Below, piece by piece: positions 1 to 9,154 of a stretch of 21,457 bases of DNA (within the stretch, counting starts at the first letter, position 1; the number at the start of each line of letters is the position of its first letter). This DNA comes from Ochromonas danica (Eukaryota > Sar > Chrysophyceae > Chromulinales > Chromulinaceae): NCBI GenBank assembly GCA_015146655.1, contig VKHL01000268.1:1-21457 (forward strand), written 5' to 3'. The notes below the pieces were generated by a model, which made no database searches, was not told the DNA's origin, and was given only the letters and a program-made list of their open reading frames with translations. A program made the position numbers and the translations under genes.

Positions 1-136
1 ACAGTAGCTACATGTACTGTAGTGGTAGTTAGACTCTACAGTAGCTACATGTACTGTAGTGGTAGTTAGACTCTACAGTAGCTACATGTACTGTAGTGGT
101 AGTCTGGACTCTACAGTAGCTACATGTACTGTAGTG
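1..136. repeat. 37-bp tandem repeat, about 3.6 copies
   Basis: Units begin at 1, 38, 75 and 113. The first two are 37 bp and identical, the third is 38 bp with a small change near its end, and the fourth is cut off after about 24 bases. Each unit carries a near-palindrome in which ACAGTA and TACTGT flank a core containing TACATGTA, so each copy could form a small hairpin. The following bases (137-280) are AT-rich, contain further TAGTCTA/CTACTGTAG words and hold no gene that I can see. Confidence 0.9.
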
Positions 137-280
137 TATATGGTATCCCGTAGTCTATACTGTACTACTGTAGTATGGGGTAGTCACTAGTAAGAAGAGT
201 AAGAAGTGGATTACTACTTTGTTGTCTTATAACACACACTATATGTACACTAGAACACTAGACTAGCTGCTTACTAGCCC

Positions 281-1549
281 TCAGAGAGAGAGAGAAAGGG
301 TGGTAGTAGCCGCAGGAGGAGGAGGAGGAGGAGCGAAAGCAGCGAGTGTGTCTTGGAAGGCTAGCAGGTGCTCTTTGAAGTCCAGCGGGCAGATGAAAGT
401 TGGGCGAATACGCCGCCTCGAAGGCTCTATGACTACCTCTGCGAGGGTGCGCCTTCTCTTGGCAGAGGGACTAGTTACAGGAGAAGAGGTAGTAGCAGCA
501 GGAGGAGGTGAAGGTAGCGCTCTCTTGTGGCGGTAGCTGTCGTTTTGATAGAGCGACTCCTCGTCTGAGATGCTGTTCGTAACTGTCACAGGACTACCAC
601 GAGGGATAGCAGGAGGAGGAGGAGGAGAGGGCGAGACAGTGTCTACTACCCTCCCAACCTCCTCCTCCTCCTCCTGCTGGGCAGCTATTAGTTCTAGCTC
701 TTCTTTGTTTTGGAATATAGACAGCTTGGCTAGCTCCACCTTCTTGTTGGCGAAGGAGGAGGAGGTGGTGGTGGTGGTGGAGGAGGAGGGTAGCAGGTGT
801 AGTCTGTCCAGGAAGGTGTCGGAGGTCTCCAAGGCTAGTTGAGTCATCTCCCCTGGGGGCAGCCAGAAGCCACAGCTGGAGGAGGAGGAGGAGGAACGAG
901 CATTCGCTGTGGTAGTGTGGCTCTTGCTAGCAGCGCAGGAGGAGGAGGAGGAGGGTAGCGGGTGATCCACTAGCTCGAGGGCATTCCACAGGCTGTCCTC
1001 TGACATGGTAGCAGCAGCAGCAGTGTTATTGTTATTGCGTGGTAGAGGTTGAAGAGGTGGCAATGCGAAGAGAGGTAGTGCAGGGCGAATAGTGTAGAAG
1101 AGCTGCACTAGCACCACCTCCTCGGTAGAGGTGGAGCAGGAGGAGGAGGAGGAGGGGTGCTGGGCTAGTCGCAGAGAGTCTCCCACGGCAGTGCTTGGCG
1201 AGGACAGCAAAGAGGCGCTGAGCGAGCCTTCCCCATTGAGACAGACTACCTCCAGCCTGGACGACAGACTAGGCACTCCCTTCCACTTCTCCTCCAGATA
1301 GCGCAGCACATGCTTCCAGGTCTTGTTGGACTAGTATAGACGAGAGGAGTCAGTCATGGAGGAGGAGGAGGAGGTAGGAGGAGGAGGAGGAGGAGGAGGT
1401 ACCTTTAAAGTTAAGTCCAGCATGTGTTTCTTGCCAATAGCACAAATGGAAGCTTTGGTATCTTCATCTGTGGGAAGAAATCTCAATTTGATCTGAGAGG
1501 TAGCAAGGGAGGAGGAGGAGGAGGAGGAGGAGGAGGAGGAGGGTGTCAT
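281..1549 (-). CDS. Ser/Pro-rich protein with possible CRAMP1/TKI1-like ubiquitin-like domain
   Basis: Two exons, 1549-1403 and 1330-281, joined over a 72-nt intron (1331-1402) that starts GTACCT, has a TCC-rich pyrimidine tract and ends CTATACTAG; the spliced protein is 398 aa. Without splicing a TAG would interrupt the frame. Residues about 20-67 plus the following strands read as two beta strands (LRFLPTDEDT, HMLDLTLK), a helix (TWKHVLRYLEEKWKG), a strand (RLEVVCLNG) and a last strand (EVVLVQLFYTIRP). This order fits a ubiquitin-like fold and resembles, from memory, plant TSL-kinase-interacting protein 1 and the animal Cramped/CRAMP1 chromatin proteins. The rest is poly-Ser, poly-Pro and acidic linker with a basic patch (SAKRRR). 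The start is uncertain: a strong acceptor (CTACCTCTCAG, exon at 1492) lies after the first poly-Ser codons, so a further 5' exon may exist and the ATG at 1549 may be intronic. Gene reality is fairly likely; the family call is tentative. Confidence 0.6.
1358..1400. repeat. (GGA)n microsatellite inside an intron
   Basis: Nearly pure GGA trinucleotides on the plus strand, TCC on the coding strand. It lies within the proposed intron of the serine-rich gene, where it forms the pyrimidine tract before the acceptor. Similar but shorter tracts occur at about 312-333, 609-628, 657-674, 879-895, 937-952 and 1138-1155, several of which encode Ser runs. Confidence 0.85.
1508..1542. repeat. (GGA)n microsatellite at the 5' end of the serine-rich gene
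   Basis: Eleven or so GGA units. On the coding strand they are either Ser codons just after the ATG at 1549 or the pyrimidine tract of an intron ending at 1493; the sequence alone does not decide. Confidence 0.85.
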
Positions 1550-1955
1550 AATCGAATTAATTGACTGTGAGACTGTTGAGAGCCACTGGACAACGCGTTT
1601 CTCCCCTCAGCCACCACAAGAGAAACGTGTTCTTCCTCTTTTTCAAATTCGAACCATACCCCGCGCATTAAAACTATTTCCCTTGTTTGAAGTCTAGAAC
1701 TCCAGAATCCTACTGGACTAACCTGCTAAATATCTAGACTAGACCACCTACCACTTACAGTGTACAGTATCCTGCTTTTCAAAAATCAACAACTGGGAAC
1801 TAATTAAATATCATTATTATCAATAGCTCATCCCCGTAGGGCGGGTTGATTCAACAGACTGGGAATACTTTCATGCATAATACCACAACTTACAACACGT
1901 CTAATCCCTGGTTATATAAACAATGAAACACGCAAACAAGCAACACCGAGAAAAC
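1550..1955. other. Intergenic stretch between the serine-rich gene and family member B
   Basis: AT-rich, no convincing open frame on either strand. It contains TATATAAA-like words near 1912-1920 and several CTAGA/TCTAG words also found in other spacers of the window. It should hold the promoter of the serine-rich gene (minus strand) and the 3' end of member B. Confidence 0.6.
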
Positions 1956-3236
1956 TCAAGCTGAAGGGAGAGGAGGACTTACAACGCTTGACTCATGACT
2001 CATCATTTCAAAATGCAGGAAATAAACTCGACTATCGGCATCCAAGTGCATGGAAGCAACTCCATTCACAGAGTAGGCGAGAGAAAACATCTTTGCTGTG
2101 GAGGGTATCTCGATGCCTCTCATTCGTAATTCACACAATGATTCCATCGCGGTGTTGAATTCTGCAACAGACTCGGTCGAGATCTTTAGATCACTAGAAG
2201 ACACATCTGAAGAAGTAGAATGATCACTGCAAGGAATTGAAGAAGGACTGGAGCCAGACATGGAACGAGAGCTCGTGGACGATTCGTCATTGGCTGTCAG
2301 CTCGTCAACAGTCGGTTCAAGAAGAAAATTTAGCACGTCATCATCATCTTGCGAGTCATAACAACTAATATCTGTAGACACAGAGGACGAACCATGGGGT
2401 CCAATTTCATCTCGATGGCCAAGTTTCAACATTGCGGAAGATGGATCAAGAACGGGTATATCAGATGTTCCAGAGAGAGTGAAGTGAAAACTAATCACTC
2501 CAGTTCCATCAGACCGCACACGAAGATTGGTCACACCAACTTCGAAACTGAGATCAGGAGAACTTTCCATACTTCCCCGCCAAAAAGCACTGATATTCTT
2601 CATCCCCAGCACTTCCAAATTTCTCTTCCCCTTTGCCAACATTTCCTCTGAGAAGAGCAGAGAAGTTAGTTTTGATATATGTACAACACATTAATATCTA
2701 ACTCTTTCTTACGTGCACACTGTTGTCGAAAGATAGAGTCTGGGCGGCAAAACTGGAACAAGTACTGGTTCATCAGCTTCTGATCGCAAGAGTTGTAGAC
2801 ATTGCGAAACATGGCAGCATAATCCCTGCGAATGTCATGTTTGAGGATTTTGGGCAGCACGACATGCTTGACAAGACGTCCATTTCTTCTGCGATTGAAG
2901 TAGACGCCACCATGAGGACCCAGAGGAACACTTTTCTCCTCTGAGCGCACACGTTTTTTCTTCCCAGAACTGCCTTGACTGTGAGGCAACCGACAGAATG
3001 GCAATGAGAAGCAATAGTTTAAGATACAACTAGAGCACAAAGGAAAGATGCAGAATCGTACCAAGATCCTTCAGAACCATCCCACAGTGTTTCCACGAGG
3101 TCATCGTCAACGAAAGCTTCCAGTGCAATCACTGTCAACCATACGAGAACAATCGATCATTCACACACCACCGGATTACCTCGAATAAATAAATAAAAGC
3201 ATCACCTTGGAATGACGGTACTTCCGAATTACTCAT
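1956..3236 (-). CDS. Local family member B, possible NTF2/SnoaL-like protein
   Basis: Four exons: 3236-3206, 3131-3062, 2978-2713 and 2647-1956, with introns of 74, 83 and 65 nt. All junctions are GT-AG and the phases agree, giving 352 aa starting MSNSEVPSFQ. Residues about 38-45 are a basic, nuclear-localisation-like patch (GKKKRVR). Then comes a conserved block with a GPHGGVYF turn and a helix DIRRDYAAMFRNVYNSCD, which is how many SnoaL/NTF2-like domains open. Further on, the segment LGMKNISAFWR...PDLSF and RSDGTGVISFHFTLSGT aligns with member D (GLTNIAD...PDLIM and GSKVVIHSTIYGT). A Ser-rich acidic linker follows, and the end reads NGVASMHLDADSRVYFLHF, matching GSFTIYLDNDHRIYRV of member D. 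I do not recognise the family; the fold is inferred. The gene is divergent from the FG-GAP gene. It shares an identical 191-bp cassette with member E at 16.5 kb. Confidence 0.8.
2730..2920 (-). repeat. 191-bp cassette identical to 16497-16687
   Basis: Base-for-base identical by eye to 16497-16687, offset 13767. It lies wholly inside exon 3 of member B and encodes the block from GPHGGVYF to FCRPDSIF. Identity stops abruptly at both ends, where coding sequence and introns of B and E are unrelated. Confidence 0.93.
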
Positions 3237-3659
3237 CTTGTTACCTGTTATCTGAGTCAATCACAATCTCTTTTCTCTCTTTTCATTCCGCCGAACTCAG
3301 AAGACCTGCGCAAAACAATAATTGCAGTGCAGTGACACTGTGGGTAGTTCCTAGTCTATCTAGTCTATCTAGTCTAGACCAGACCAGGTAGTGACAGTCT
3401 TCGAGTCATGATTATACACCCTAGAACATCTTCAACTAATACCATCTATTCTATTGGATTCGTTTGGAAAGTTACTACAGTAGGACCTAGTGATACTTTG
3501 TCACCGTCCGAAATTAAGCTTCCTACATCCAGCAAAAGTCTGCTTTATGGAGTTATAACCAGCATGAGGGAATGTTGGCGGTTTCAATGGCCAAGACGTG
3601 GTGATTGATTTGAAGAAAATTGTCAATCTGTCCTGTTCTCATCCCTATGACCTTGTGTA
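3237..3659. promoter_or_regulatory. Divergent intergenic promoter region of member B and the FG-GAP gene
   Basis: 423 bp between two divergently transcribed start codons. It contains a short tandem repeat (3351-3379) with a 9-bp period, CTAGTCTAT twice and then CTAGTCTAGA. A 66-codon open frame at 3408-3608 has no recognisable features and I do not regard it as a gene. No clear TATA box is visible. Confidence 0.5.
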
Positions 3660-5450
3660 ATGAGCTGTTGTTTTGCTAGCACTAGGTTGCTAACTAGCTG
3701 TCTGTTGCTAGCTTTGCCCCTCTTGCTTTCTCTTCTTCCATCAAGTCATTCTGTTTGGACAGGATTCGATTTGGTGCGCAACCGTTTGCATGCCTTTGGA
3801 TCAAATGACACCACCTCCTTCATCAAGATCACAGCCTCTTCAGTTTGTAGACAAAGCCTCACCTATTCTTGCACCCCTTTGAACATCCCTTCTTCGAACA
3901 GAGAGTCCAACTTCGGCTACGCGGTAGCGAATATTGGCGATCTTGACGGTGACGGACATGATGATATTGCTGTCGGCGCTCCTGGTGACAACATAGACTA
4001 TGGTGGAGACATTGGGCTACAGAAGGCAGTAGGGTCTATCTACATCTTATTTATGAATGAAAATGCAACAGTGAACAATGTTACTCGAATTAGTGGTAAC
4101 ATCAGCAATGGCCCTGTAGTCTACGCTAATGACCAATTTGGTTATTCCATAGCAGCATTAGGTGATTTAGATGGTGATGGTATTGTAGATATCGCTGTAG
4201 GAGCCCCTGGGTATATCATCTCGTCTGCCTACATCCTCTTCATGCATGCCAACGGCACTGTGCGAGAACACTCACTCATTCGAGGGGCTTATCATGGAGC
4301 AATTCCTCCTGGTTATAATGCTTCCTCCTATTCCTATTCCATTAAAGAAAACTATACATACAATGGACCACCTATCACGTATGGTTGTCGTTTTGGTGTT
4401 TCACTGGTTGCAATAGGTGATCTGGATGGAGATAACACAACCGAACTAGCCATCGGTCAAGTGGACTCTTCTACTGGCTTATCGAATGTTTACATTCTGT
4501 TCTTACATCCCAATGGTACCATGAAGAGCTATACTACAATCAGTGCTGGAGTTGGTGGAGGCCCTGACATTTCCACGACGTTTACTGGCTTTGGCTCTTC
4601 TTTGATGTCTTTCCCTGACCTCAACAATGACACTATTCCAGAACTGGTCATTGGTGCACCATTCCTTTATGAGGCAGAGTTATTAAACGTTGATGCAGGT
4701 ACTGTTTTCGTCCTCTTCATGACGAAGCAAGGTGTGGCCAATCACAGCACCACTATCAGCCAAACATCTGCAAAGCGCCTGGGAGTGGGGCCAACTCTTC
4801 CTCTTGTTTCATATGACGAATGTGGATCAAGTTTGACGATGATAGGTGATATCAATCGAGATAGATATAGACAACGTAGACCGAAAGAGCTTTCACCAAA
4901 GCGCTCTATTTCCATCCCTGATATTATCATGGGCTGTCCCCAGAGTCGCTCTTCAAATCTTCCTGGTCGTCTCTTCTTCTTGTTCTTGACTTTATCTGGA
5001 GAGAGCCAAGGATACACTGTTATTCCTGCTTCAAGTGATGCTGCCATCATGGCTAATCATCTGTCGCCATATGATCAATTCGCTCAGTCACTCTCTGCCT
5101 ATGTTGATGTGGATAAGAATGGCTTGAAAGAGATCATTTCTGGAGCTCCAGGGGATGACACCGTGGTAGATAATGGTGGAGCAGTATATATAATATTCCC
5201 GAGAAGGAGAAGACACCATTGGATTCCATTTGATTTCTTGACTTTTATTCTACTCGTTACATTGACACCTGGTCTATTTACCTTAGCTTGTATTGCAGGA
5301 GTTGTTTTCTTTTGTTGGTATTTCCGGCGGGAACCTGATGAGGCAGAGATCATTGTTAAGAAGGCAGGACTGCAGATCACTCCTTATCGACCTCGCTCTA
5401 GGTATAGCAAGAAGTTAGGACAGGTTTATGCAGAACATTATGAACCTTAA
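3660..5450 (+). CDS. FG-GAP repeat (integrin-alpha-like) single-pass membrane protein
   Basis: One intronless frame, 596 aa. It opens with a secretion signal (about residues 8-32, Leu-rich, ending SSHS). Six FG-GAP blades are visible: F-G-Y-A...DLDGDGHDD (about 85-102), DLDGDGIVD (169-177), DLDGDNTTE (254-262), DLNNDTIPE (320-328), DINRD...IPD (397-421) and DVDKNGLKE (483-491). The first three keep the DxDxDG calcium-binding loop; later ones are weaker. Several N-x-S/T sites suit an extracellular, glycosylated face. The fifth blade carries a basic insertion of about 19 residues. A membrane helix at about 526-555 is followed by a tail of roughly 40 residues with Tyr-rich basic motifs (PYRPRSRYSKK, VYAEHYEP). 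FG-GAP beta-propellers form the ligand-binding head of integrin alpha subunits; here no thigh/calf domains follow, so this is a propeller on a stalkless anchor. An AATAAA polyadenylation-type signal lies at 5551. Confidence 0.93.
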   Translation: MSCCFASTRLLTSCLLLALPLLLSLLPSSHSVWTGFDLVRNRLHAFGSNDTTSFIKITASSVCRQSLTYSCTPLNIPSSNRESNFGYAVANIGDLDGDGHDDIAVGAPGDNIDYGGDIGLQKAVGSIYILFMNENATVNNVTRISGNISNGPVVYANDQFGYSIAALGDLDGDGIVDIAVGAPGYIISSAYILFMHANGTVREHSLIRGAYHGAIPPGYNASSYSYSIKENYTYNGPPITYGCRFGVSLVAIGDLDGDNTTELAIGQVDSSTGLSNVYILFLHPNGTMKSYTTISAGVGGGPDISTTFTGFGSSLMSFPDLNNDTIPELVIGAPFLYEAELLNVDAGTVFVLFMTKQGVANHSTTISQTSAKRLGVGPTLPLVSYDECGSSLTMIGDINRDRYRQRRPKELSPKRSISIPDIIMGCPQSRSSNLPGRLFFLFLTLSGESQGYTVIPASSDAAIMANHLSPYDQFAQSLSAYVDVDKNGLKEIISGAPGDDTVVDNGGAVYIIFPRRRRHHWIPFDFLTFILLVTLTPGLFTLACIAGVVFFCWYFRREPDEAEIIVKKAGLQITPYRPRSRYSKKLGQVYAEHYEP

Positions 5451-5866
5451 ATACTTAGCCCTAGCACAGCAAACCAATCCAATCTCTTTCAGTGATATCG
5501 TGTACTAGTCTAGTAGACTATGTAATAATGCAGATTACTACTTCCTTGTAAATAAACGAAGAACTTCTAAAGGAGGTCTACTATATTGCACATTATATTA
5601 CATTAAGTGTCCTGATTTTAGGATATATAACCTTCAGAAGGTGATGCTAACCATATTATGGAAAGTGTGACCACAGCTTCTTCGACAACCGCTGGCGGTA
5701 ACCATTGGCAACAGAAGACAGAAACAGTTCATTATGTACGAATCCAGTGCTGGGTAGAGATCACAAACAGTGAATAGACATTTGCACGGTCCAAATATTC
5801 TTCGTTGGAACGCCTTGTGGTCCATCGTATAACAAGAGGAAAGAAAACAAGGATGTGATCTATTTA
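5451..5866. other. Convergent intergenic region with polyadenylation signal
   Basis: Lies between the 3' ends of the FG-GAP gene (+) and gene C (-). AATAAA at 5551-5556, about 100 bp after the FG-GAP stop, is a good cleavage signal. A 63-codon minus-strand open frame (5634-5825) is Cys-rich but has no support; it is probably 3' UTR of gene C. Confidence 0.6.
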
Positions 5867-6603
5867 TTAAGGCAGAGGAAGTGCCTCCTCTGTCCCTTGC
5901 GGAAGCATTTCAAATGGAGTGTTCTCTAATAAGAGAGTTGTCGAGAACTCTGGACACACTTGCAACGAGGCCAATCCCGTAATGATGGAGCTCATATCAG
6001 TGATGATTCGGATGGTCTGACACTCGCTTCTGTCTCCATCCTCTGCGAGGCGAGCCATTTTAGCGGCGTGAACTATCTCCATGACTGCTGAAGATGCTCT
6101 AGAAGCACCTGACAGGGAAGTAGTTCGACCAAGCATGTGGAAAGAAAGGGGATCCAACTTCATTCCAACGGTCGACTTCTTGCTCAGACTGCGAAAAGTC
6201 AATCGGTAGAATGGCATCATGCTGCGGCTCTTCTTGTAGCGTGATGTAACAACCATATGTCCCTCATTGACAGAGCTTCTTATCGTGCTTCCTTGATGAT
6301 GTTCTTGTTCTAGATCATCATGAGAAGAACACTTCTTTCGTTTCTGCCCTATCGTTCTCCGGCAGCAGCTGATAAGGACAAGGGATTGTCAGATTGCAAA
6401 GGAAGATTGAGTTGATACCAAAAAATAACTGACCTGTCTTTGGAAGGAATGTACTCAATCTCCACGAGGACGGGGTCTCTCTCAGAAGAAAAACCGTTCA
6501 CGCCTTCAGCATGTTCCAGGTGAGGGTTAGCACGAGATGAACAGCCTCCAAGGACGAAAAACTCTTCTAAAAATCGAGAACTGGTATTCTTTCCTTCCAA
6601 CAT
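5867..6603 (-). CDS. Unrecognised two-exon gene C
   Basis: Exons 6603-6434 and 6368-5867 join over a 65-nt GT-AG intron (donor GTCAGT, acceptor TTATCAG), giving 223 aa. The ATG at 6603 is preceded in frame by TAG two codons upstream, which fixes the start. The junction makes a strongly basic stretch (SCCRRTIGQKRKKCSS), possibly a nuclear localisation signal, followed by a His/Glu segment. The C-terminal half holds a predicted helix (ASSAVMEIVHAAKMARLAED) and a hydrophobic, strand-like stretch (IRIITDMSSIITGLASLQV). I see no known domain and no clear similarity to its neighbours B, D and E, although it lies between them on the same strand. Function unknown. Confidence 0.65.
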
Positions 6604-7172
6604 CAAATCCTAAGAGTGATGGAAGGATCTAACGGTGAGGGGAAAGGATTGTGATTGGAGAGGAAAATGGCGAGGATTGCCTTCTGGCCGGAGGAGGCAG
6701 TCGGGGGCGCGCAACACACACTATTCCCTCTTAAGTTAACATTACACTCCATCGACTTGATCTGACAATTCTACTGTAGTTGTCTACTGTGCTGTACAGA
6801 TGCAGCCTGAGTGGTTTATAAATTGGTGAAGTGCTGAAGTGGTCATCATGTTGTCATCCACAACCTGTTAGACAACTTAATTATAACTTTAACAAATCAA
6901 CAAGACTCTTCTTGGTTAGTTGTACTCATCTTAATCCAATTAACATTCAAACGCCAGAAATGAAAAAAACAACGTCATGTGGAGATTAATTGAAGAAGCT
7001 AAAGGTAGGAAATTAAAGCACCTCCCCAGCAGGAAGAATATACAAAAACAAATTCATAACAAGACGCATAGAATACAGTACAGGCACGGTATAATAGTCG
7101 GCAGAAACAAGAGTATATACAAATATTCAGATATGTTGCTGTAACACGAAACAGCACAGCAGAGTGAAACAC
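6604..7172. other. Intergenic region between genes D and C
   Basis: About 570 bp. The part next to gene C (6610-6720) is GC-richer and includes CGCCATTTTCC on the minus strand, which could belong to the promoter of C. The rest is AT-rich, without an open frame worth reporting. Confidence 0.5.
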
Positions 7173-8262
7173 TCAAATGGAGGCAGGAGAAGTGGTTGGG
7201 CTCTTGTTGGAAGCATCCAGCGGCACGGGATGCACGCCAACGGCATCAGCCACAGGATAAGGTTTGCACTTTAGATTGCCTTCCTTCTCCACACGGTAGA
7301 TACGGTGGTCATTGTCCAAATAGATGGTAAAGCTCCCCACGAACTCCATGGCATAGGAAGCGAGACGAAGCTCAGCTTGTTGTCCGAGACTGAAGATTTG
7401 AAGATAGGTTGGAGCACTCTCCAGCAACTTGGCATGAACACGACGAGGCAATGCCACAGACTTTTCTTCTCCTCGTTCATCACACCAGTAGATCACTTGA
7501 TCAGACAAGGCGGTACCATAAATGGTACTGTGAATAACTACTTTACTTCCTTGTTTAGTTAGATGGCGATGGATTTCTGATCGATTGGCCACCATGATGA
7601 GGTCTGGATAATGATCAATCTCACAACTGACTCGATCTGCAATATTAGTCAAACCATCTACACATTTCACGGGCACTTTTTGATCCAAATCTTGTGCGAA
7701 ATAGTCTTTGAGATGGTAATACTCCACTAGTCTGCAAGAACGAACACAAAAAGTGTGAGCAAAGGCAGAGATCAGCTTTTTGTCACCCGAGTTGATGACG
7801 TTGGACAGCATCGTGGCATACTCCCGGCGGATGTCTCTCTTGAGCATGCGAGGGAAGAGATGGACACGCGGTCGACTTCTCTTCGGCCCAGGCGGCGGTC
7901 GAAAATTGACTTCTTCGCCAAGCACTGCGCGCTCTTCTAGATCTTCCGGTAACATTGCCAATTCTTCTTCAAGATCGAATTGTTGAAAGAGTCTTCTCTT
8001 ACGACAGCTTCTATGCCATTAACAACAAACACAATAAGATGGAGAGGTAACAGACAGAAACAAATAGCTTAGACTACCTGGCCTTCTCGCCCTCTTCTCT
8101 CTTCTCAGTATCTTCCATCATCATTGGTGACACTCTGTCATTAGCAAAGGATAAAAGACACAGGTCTTGTGCGGAAGTGGTGACGTGGTCTGGGAGGACA
8201 GGGAAAACTTCTGTCCCACCTGCCTCCGCCACTGCAAGGAAATCATCGAAGCAGGTTAGCAT
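7173..8262 (-). CDS. Local family member D, possible NTF2/SnoaL-like protein
   Basis: The last exon (8010-7173) and the preceding one (up to 8078) join over a 67-nt intron (8011-8077) with matching phase. With the ATG at 8262 the protein is 340 aa. A basic patch (SCRKRRLF) is followed by an acidic region and then HLFPRMLKRDIRREYATMLSNVINSGDKK, the helix shared with members B and E. Next come VDGLTNIAD...PDLIM, VVIHSTIYGT and, near the end, VGSFTIYLDNDHRIYRV, strands that suggest an NTF2/SnoaL-like cone. The start is uncertain: bases just before 8231 form a strong acceptor (branch-like CTAAC, then TTTCCTTGCAG), with a fitting donor at 8387 (ACTG/GTGAGG). That model uses an upstream exon that runs into the 671-bp duplicated segment and finds no ATG before a stop at 8482. 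Either translation begins at 8262 or the original first exon was displaced by the duplication. Family and function unknown. Confidence 0.72.
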
Positions 8263-8403
8263 GGATAGGAGTCAAAGAGAATTTAAAGAGATAAGTATGG
8301 CAAAGATAGTTAAGGAGTGGGGTGTCGGAAGTGACAGACAAGAGCAGTCAGTCAGTCTAGAGTGCGGAGCAAGCAGACAAACCTCACCAGTTTCCACCTC
8401 GGC

Positions 8404-9074
8404 ACACTCTGGAAATCTGGAATTCAGTCTGGAAATTTGGGCCTCGACGCTAAAGTTCCCACTCTCTCTGTGTGTGCTAGACTAATTAGCGCAGTAGACT
8501 ACTGGTACACGTACACATGGAAGTCTACAGACATCAGTTCACCACTCTTGTACAGTGCTGATGTAGTCTAACTAGTGCACAAGGACTACTATGCTGCACC
8601 AACATCACGGTATGGAATTTCTATGCAAACTACAGTTAATAATTAGACGGACTAACATACTACATGTAACATAAACTATTGGTATTTGGAATGAAGTCTG
8701 GTATTGAAATGGACGGCATGGATCAAGTTGTTGCTTTCCAGAAACAAAGAAGCCACTCCTTCAAGAGTCACTGTCATCGCATTGTGTGTAGCCCTTCTGG
8801 AAGAAGCAACAGTTTTCAATCGAGGAGCAACGCAAAAGCTCGCTCGCGTGAATATCGTAATGGCGAATATCGCCATCAATCTCATGAGGGCAGGAATGGA
8901 CATCCTCTAACAGTGCCAGCAAATCCGACAGACTGCTGTCATCGCCAGCATCATCTCCATCGCTGACATTCCCCATGCTTTGCCCGAAGCGCTGGGCAGA
9001 GACCGCGGCTTCGACCACTTCCACCGGAACTGCACAGGTATTAGAAATCTTAAAGGAGAAGGAAACAAGACTAG
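8404..9074. repeat. 671-bp segmental duplication, copy 1
   Basis: Matches 15579-16249 at a constant offset of 7175 with no indel and two visible base differences (near 9000 and 9019). It contains the 3' half of member E on the minus strand plus its downstream flank. The match breaks off at 9074/16249 in the middle of a coding block, so this copy lacks everything upstream of the 'RSDGT' motif. Confidence 0.95.
8676..9074 (-). pseudogene. Truncated copy of family member E
   Basis: Within the 671-bp duplicate. One frame reads LVSFSFKISNT and the acidic segment SDGDDAGDDSSLSDLLALLEDV; another frame reads GVASLFLESNNLIHAVHF, equivalent to the C-terminal strand of member B. The conserved cassette and the N-terminal part are absent and the frame changes between the two blocks, so this is a non-functional fragment lying immediately upstream of gene D. 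Confidence 0.8.
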
Positions 9075-9154
9075 ACAACAATTGGACCTTCATTAGTGGA
9101 TGGCCATGCACTCTTAACGTATCTGTCTCCCTCTCATGTTGATATTCACACCCC

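Noticed and set aside
300-842. Plus-strand Gly/Glu/Val-rich open frames opposite the serine-rich gene
   Set aside because: They are translations of the GGA microsatellite in other frames; the minus-strand frame has folded-domain content.
2723-2944. Plus-strand open frame over the 191-bp cassette, repeated at 16493
   Set aside because: Mirror of the coding exon; the minus-strand frame has consistent splice sites and paralogues.
3408-3608. 66-codon plus-strand frame upstream of the FG-GAP gene
   Set aside because: No domain, no good splice junction into the next gene, ordinary length for chance.
8679-8966. Plus-strand open frames in the 671-bp duplicate, repeated at 15854-16141
   Set aside because: Conserved only because the DNA was copied; the minus strand matches the family member B protein.
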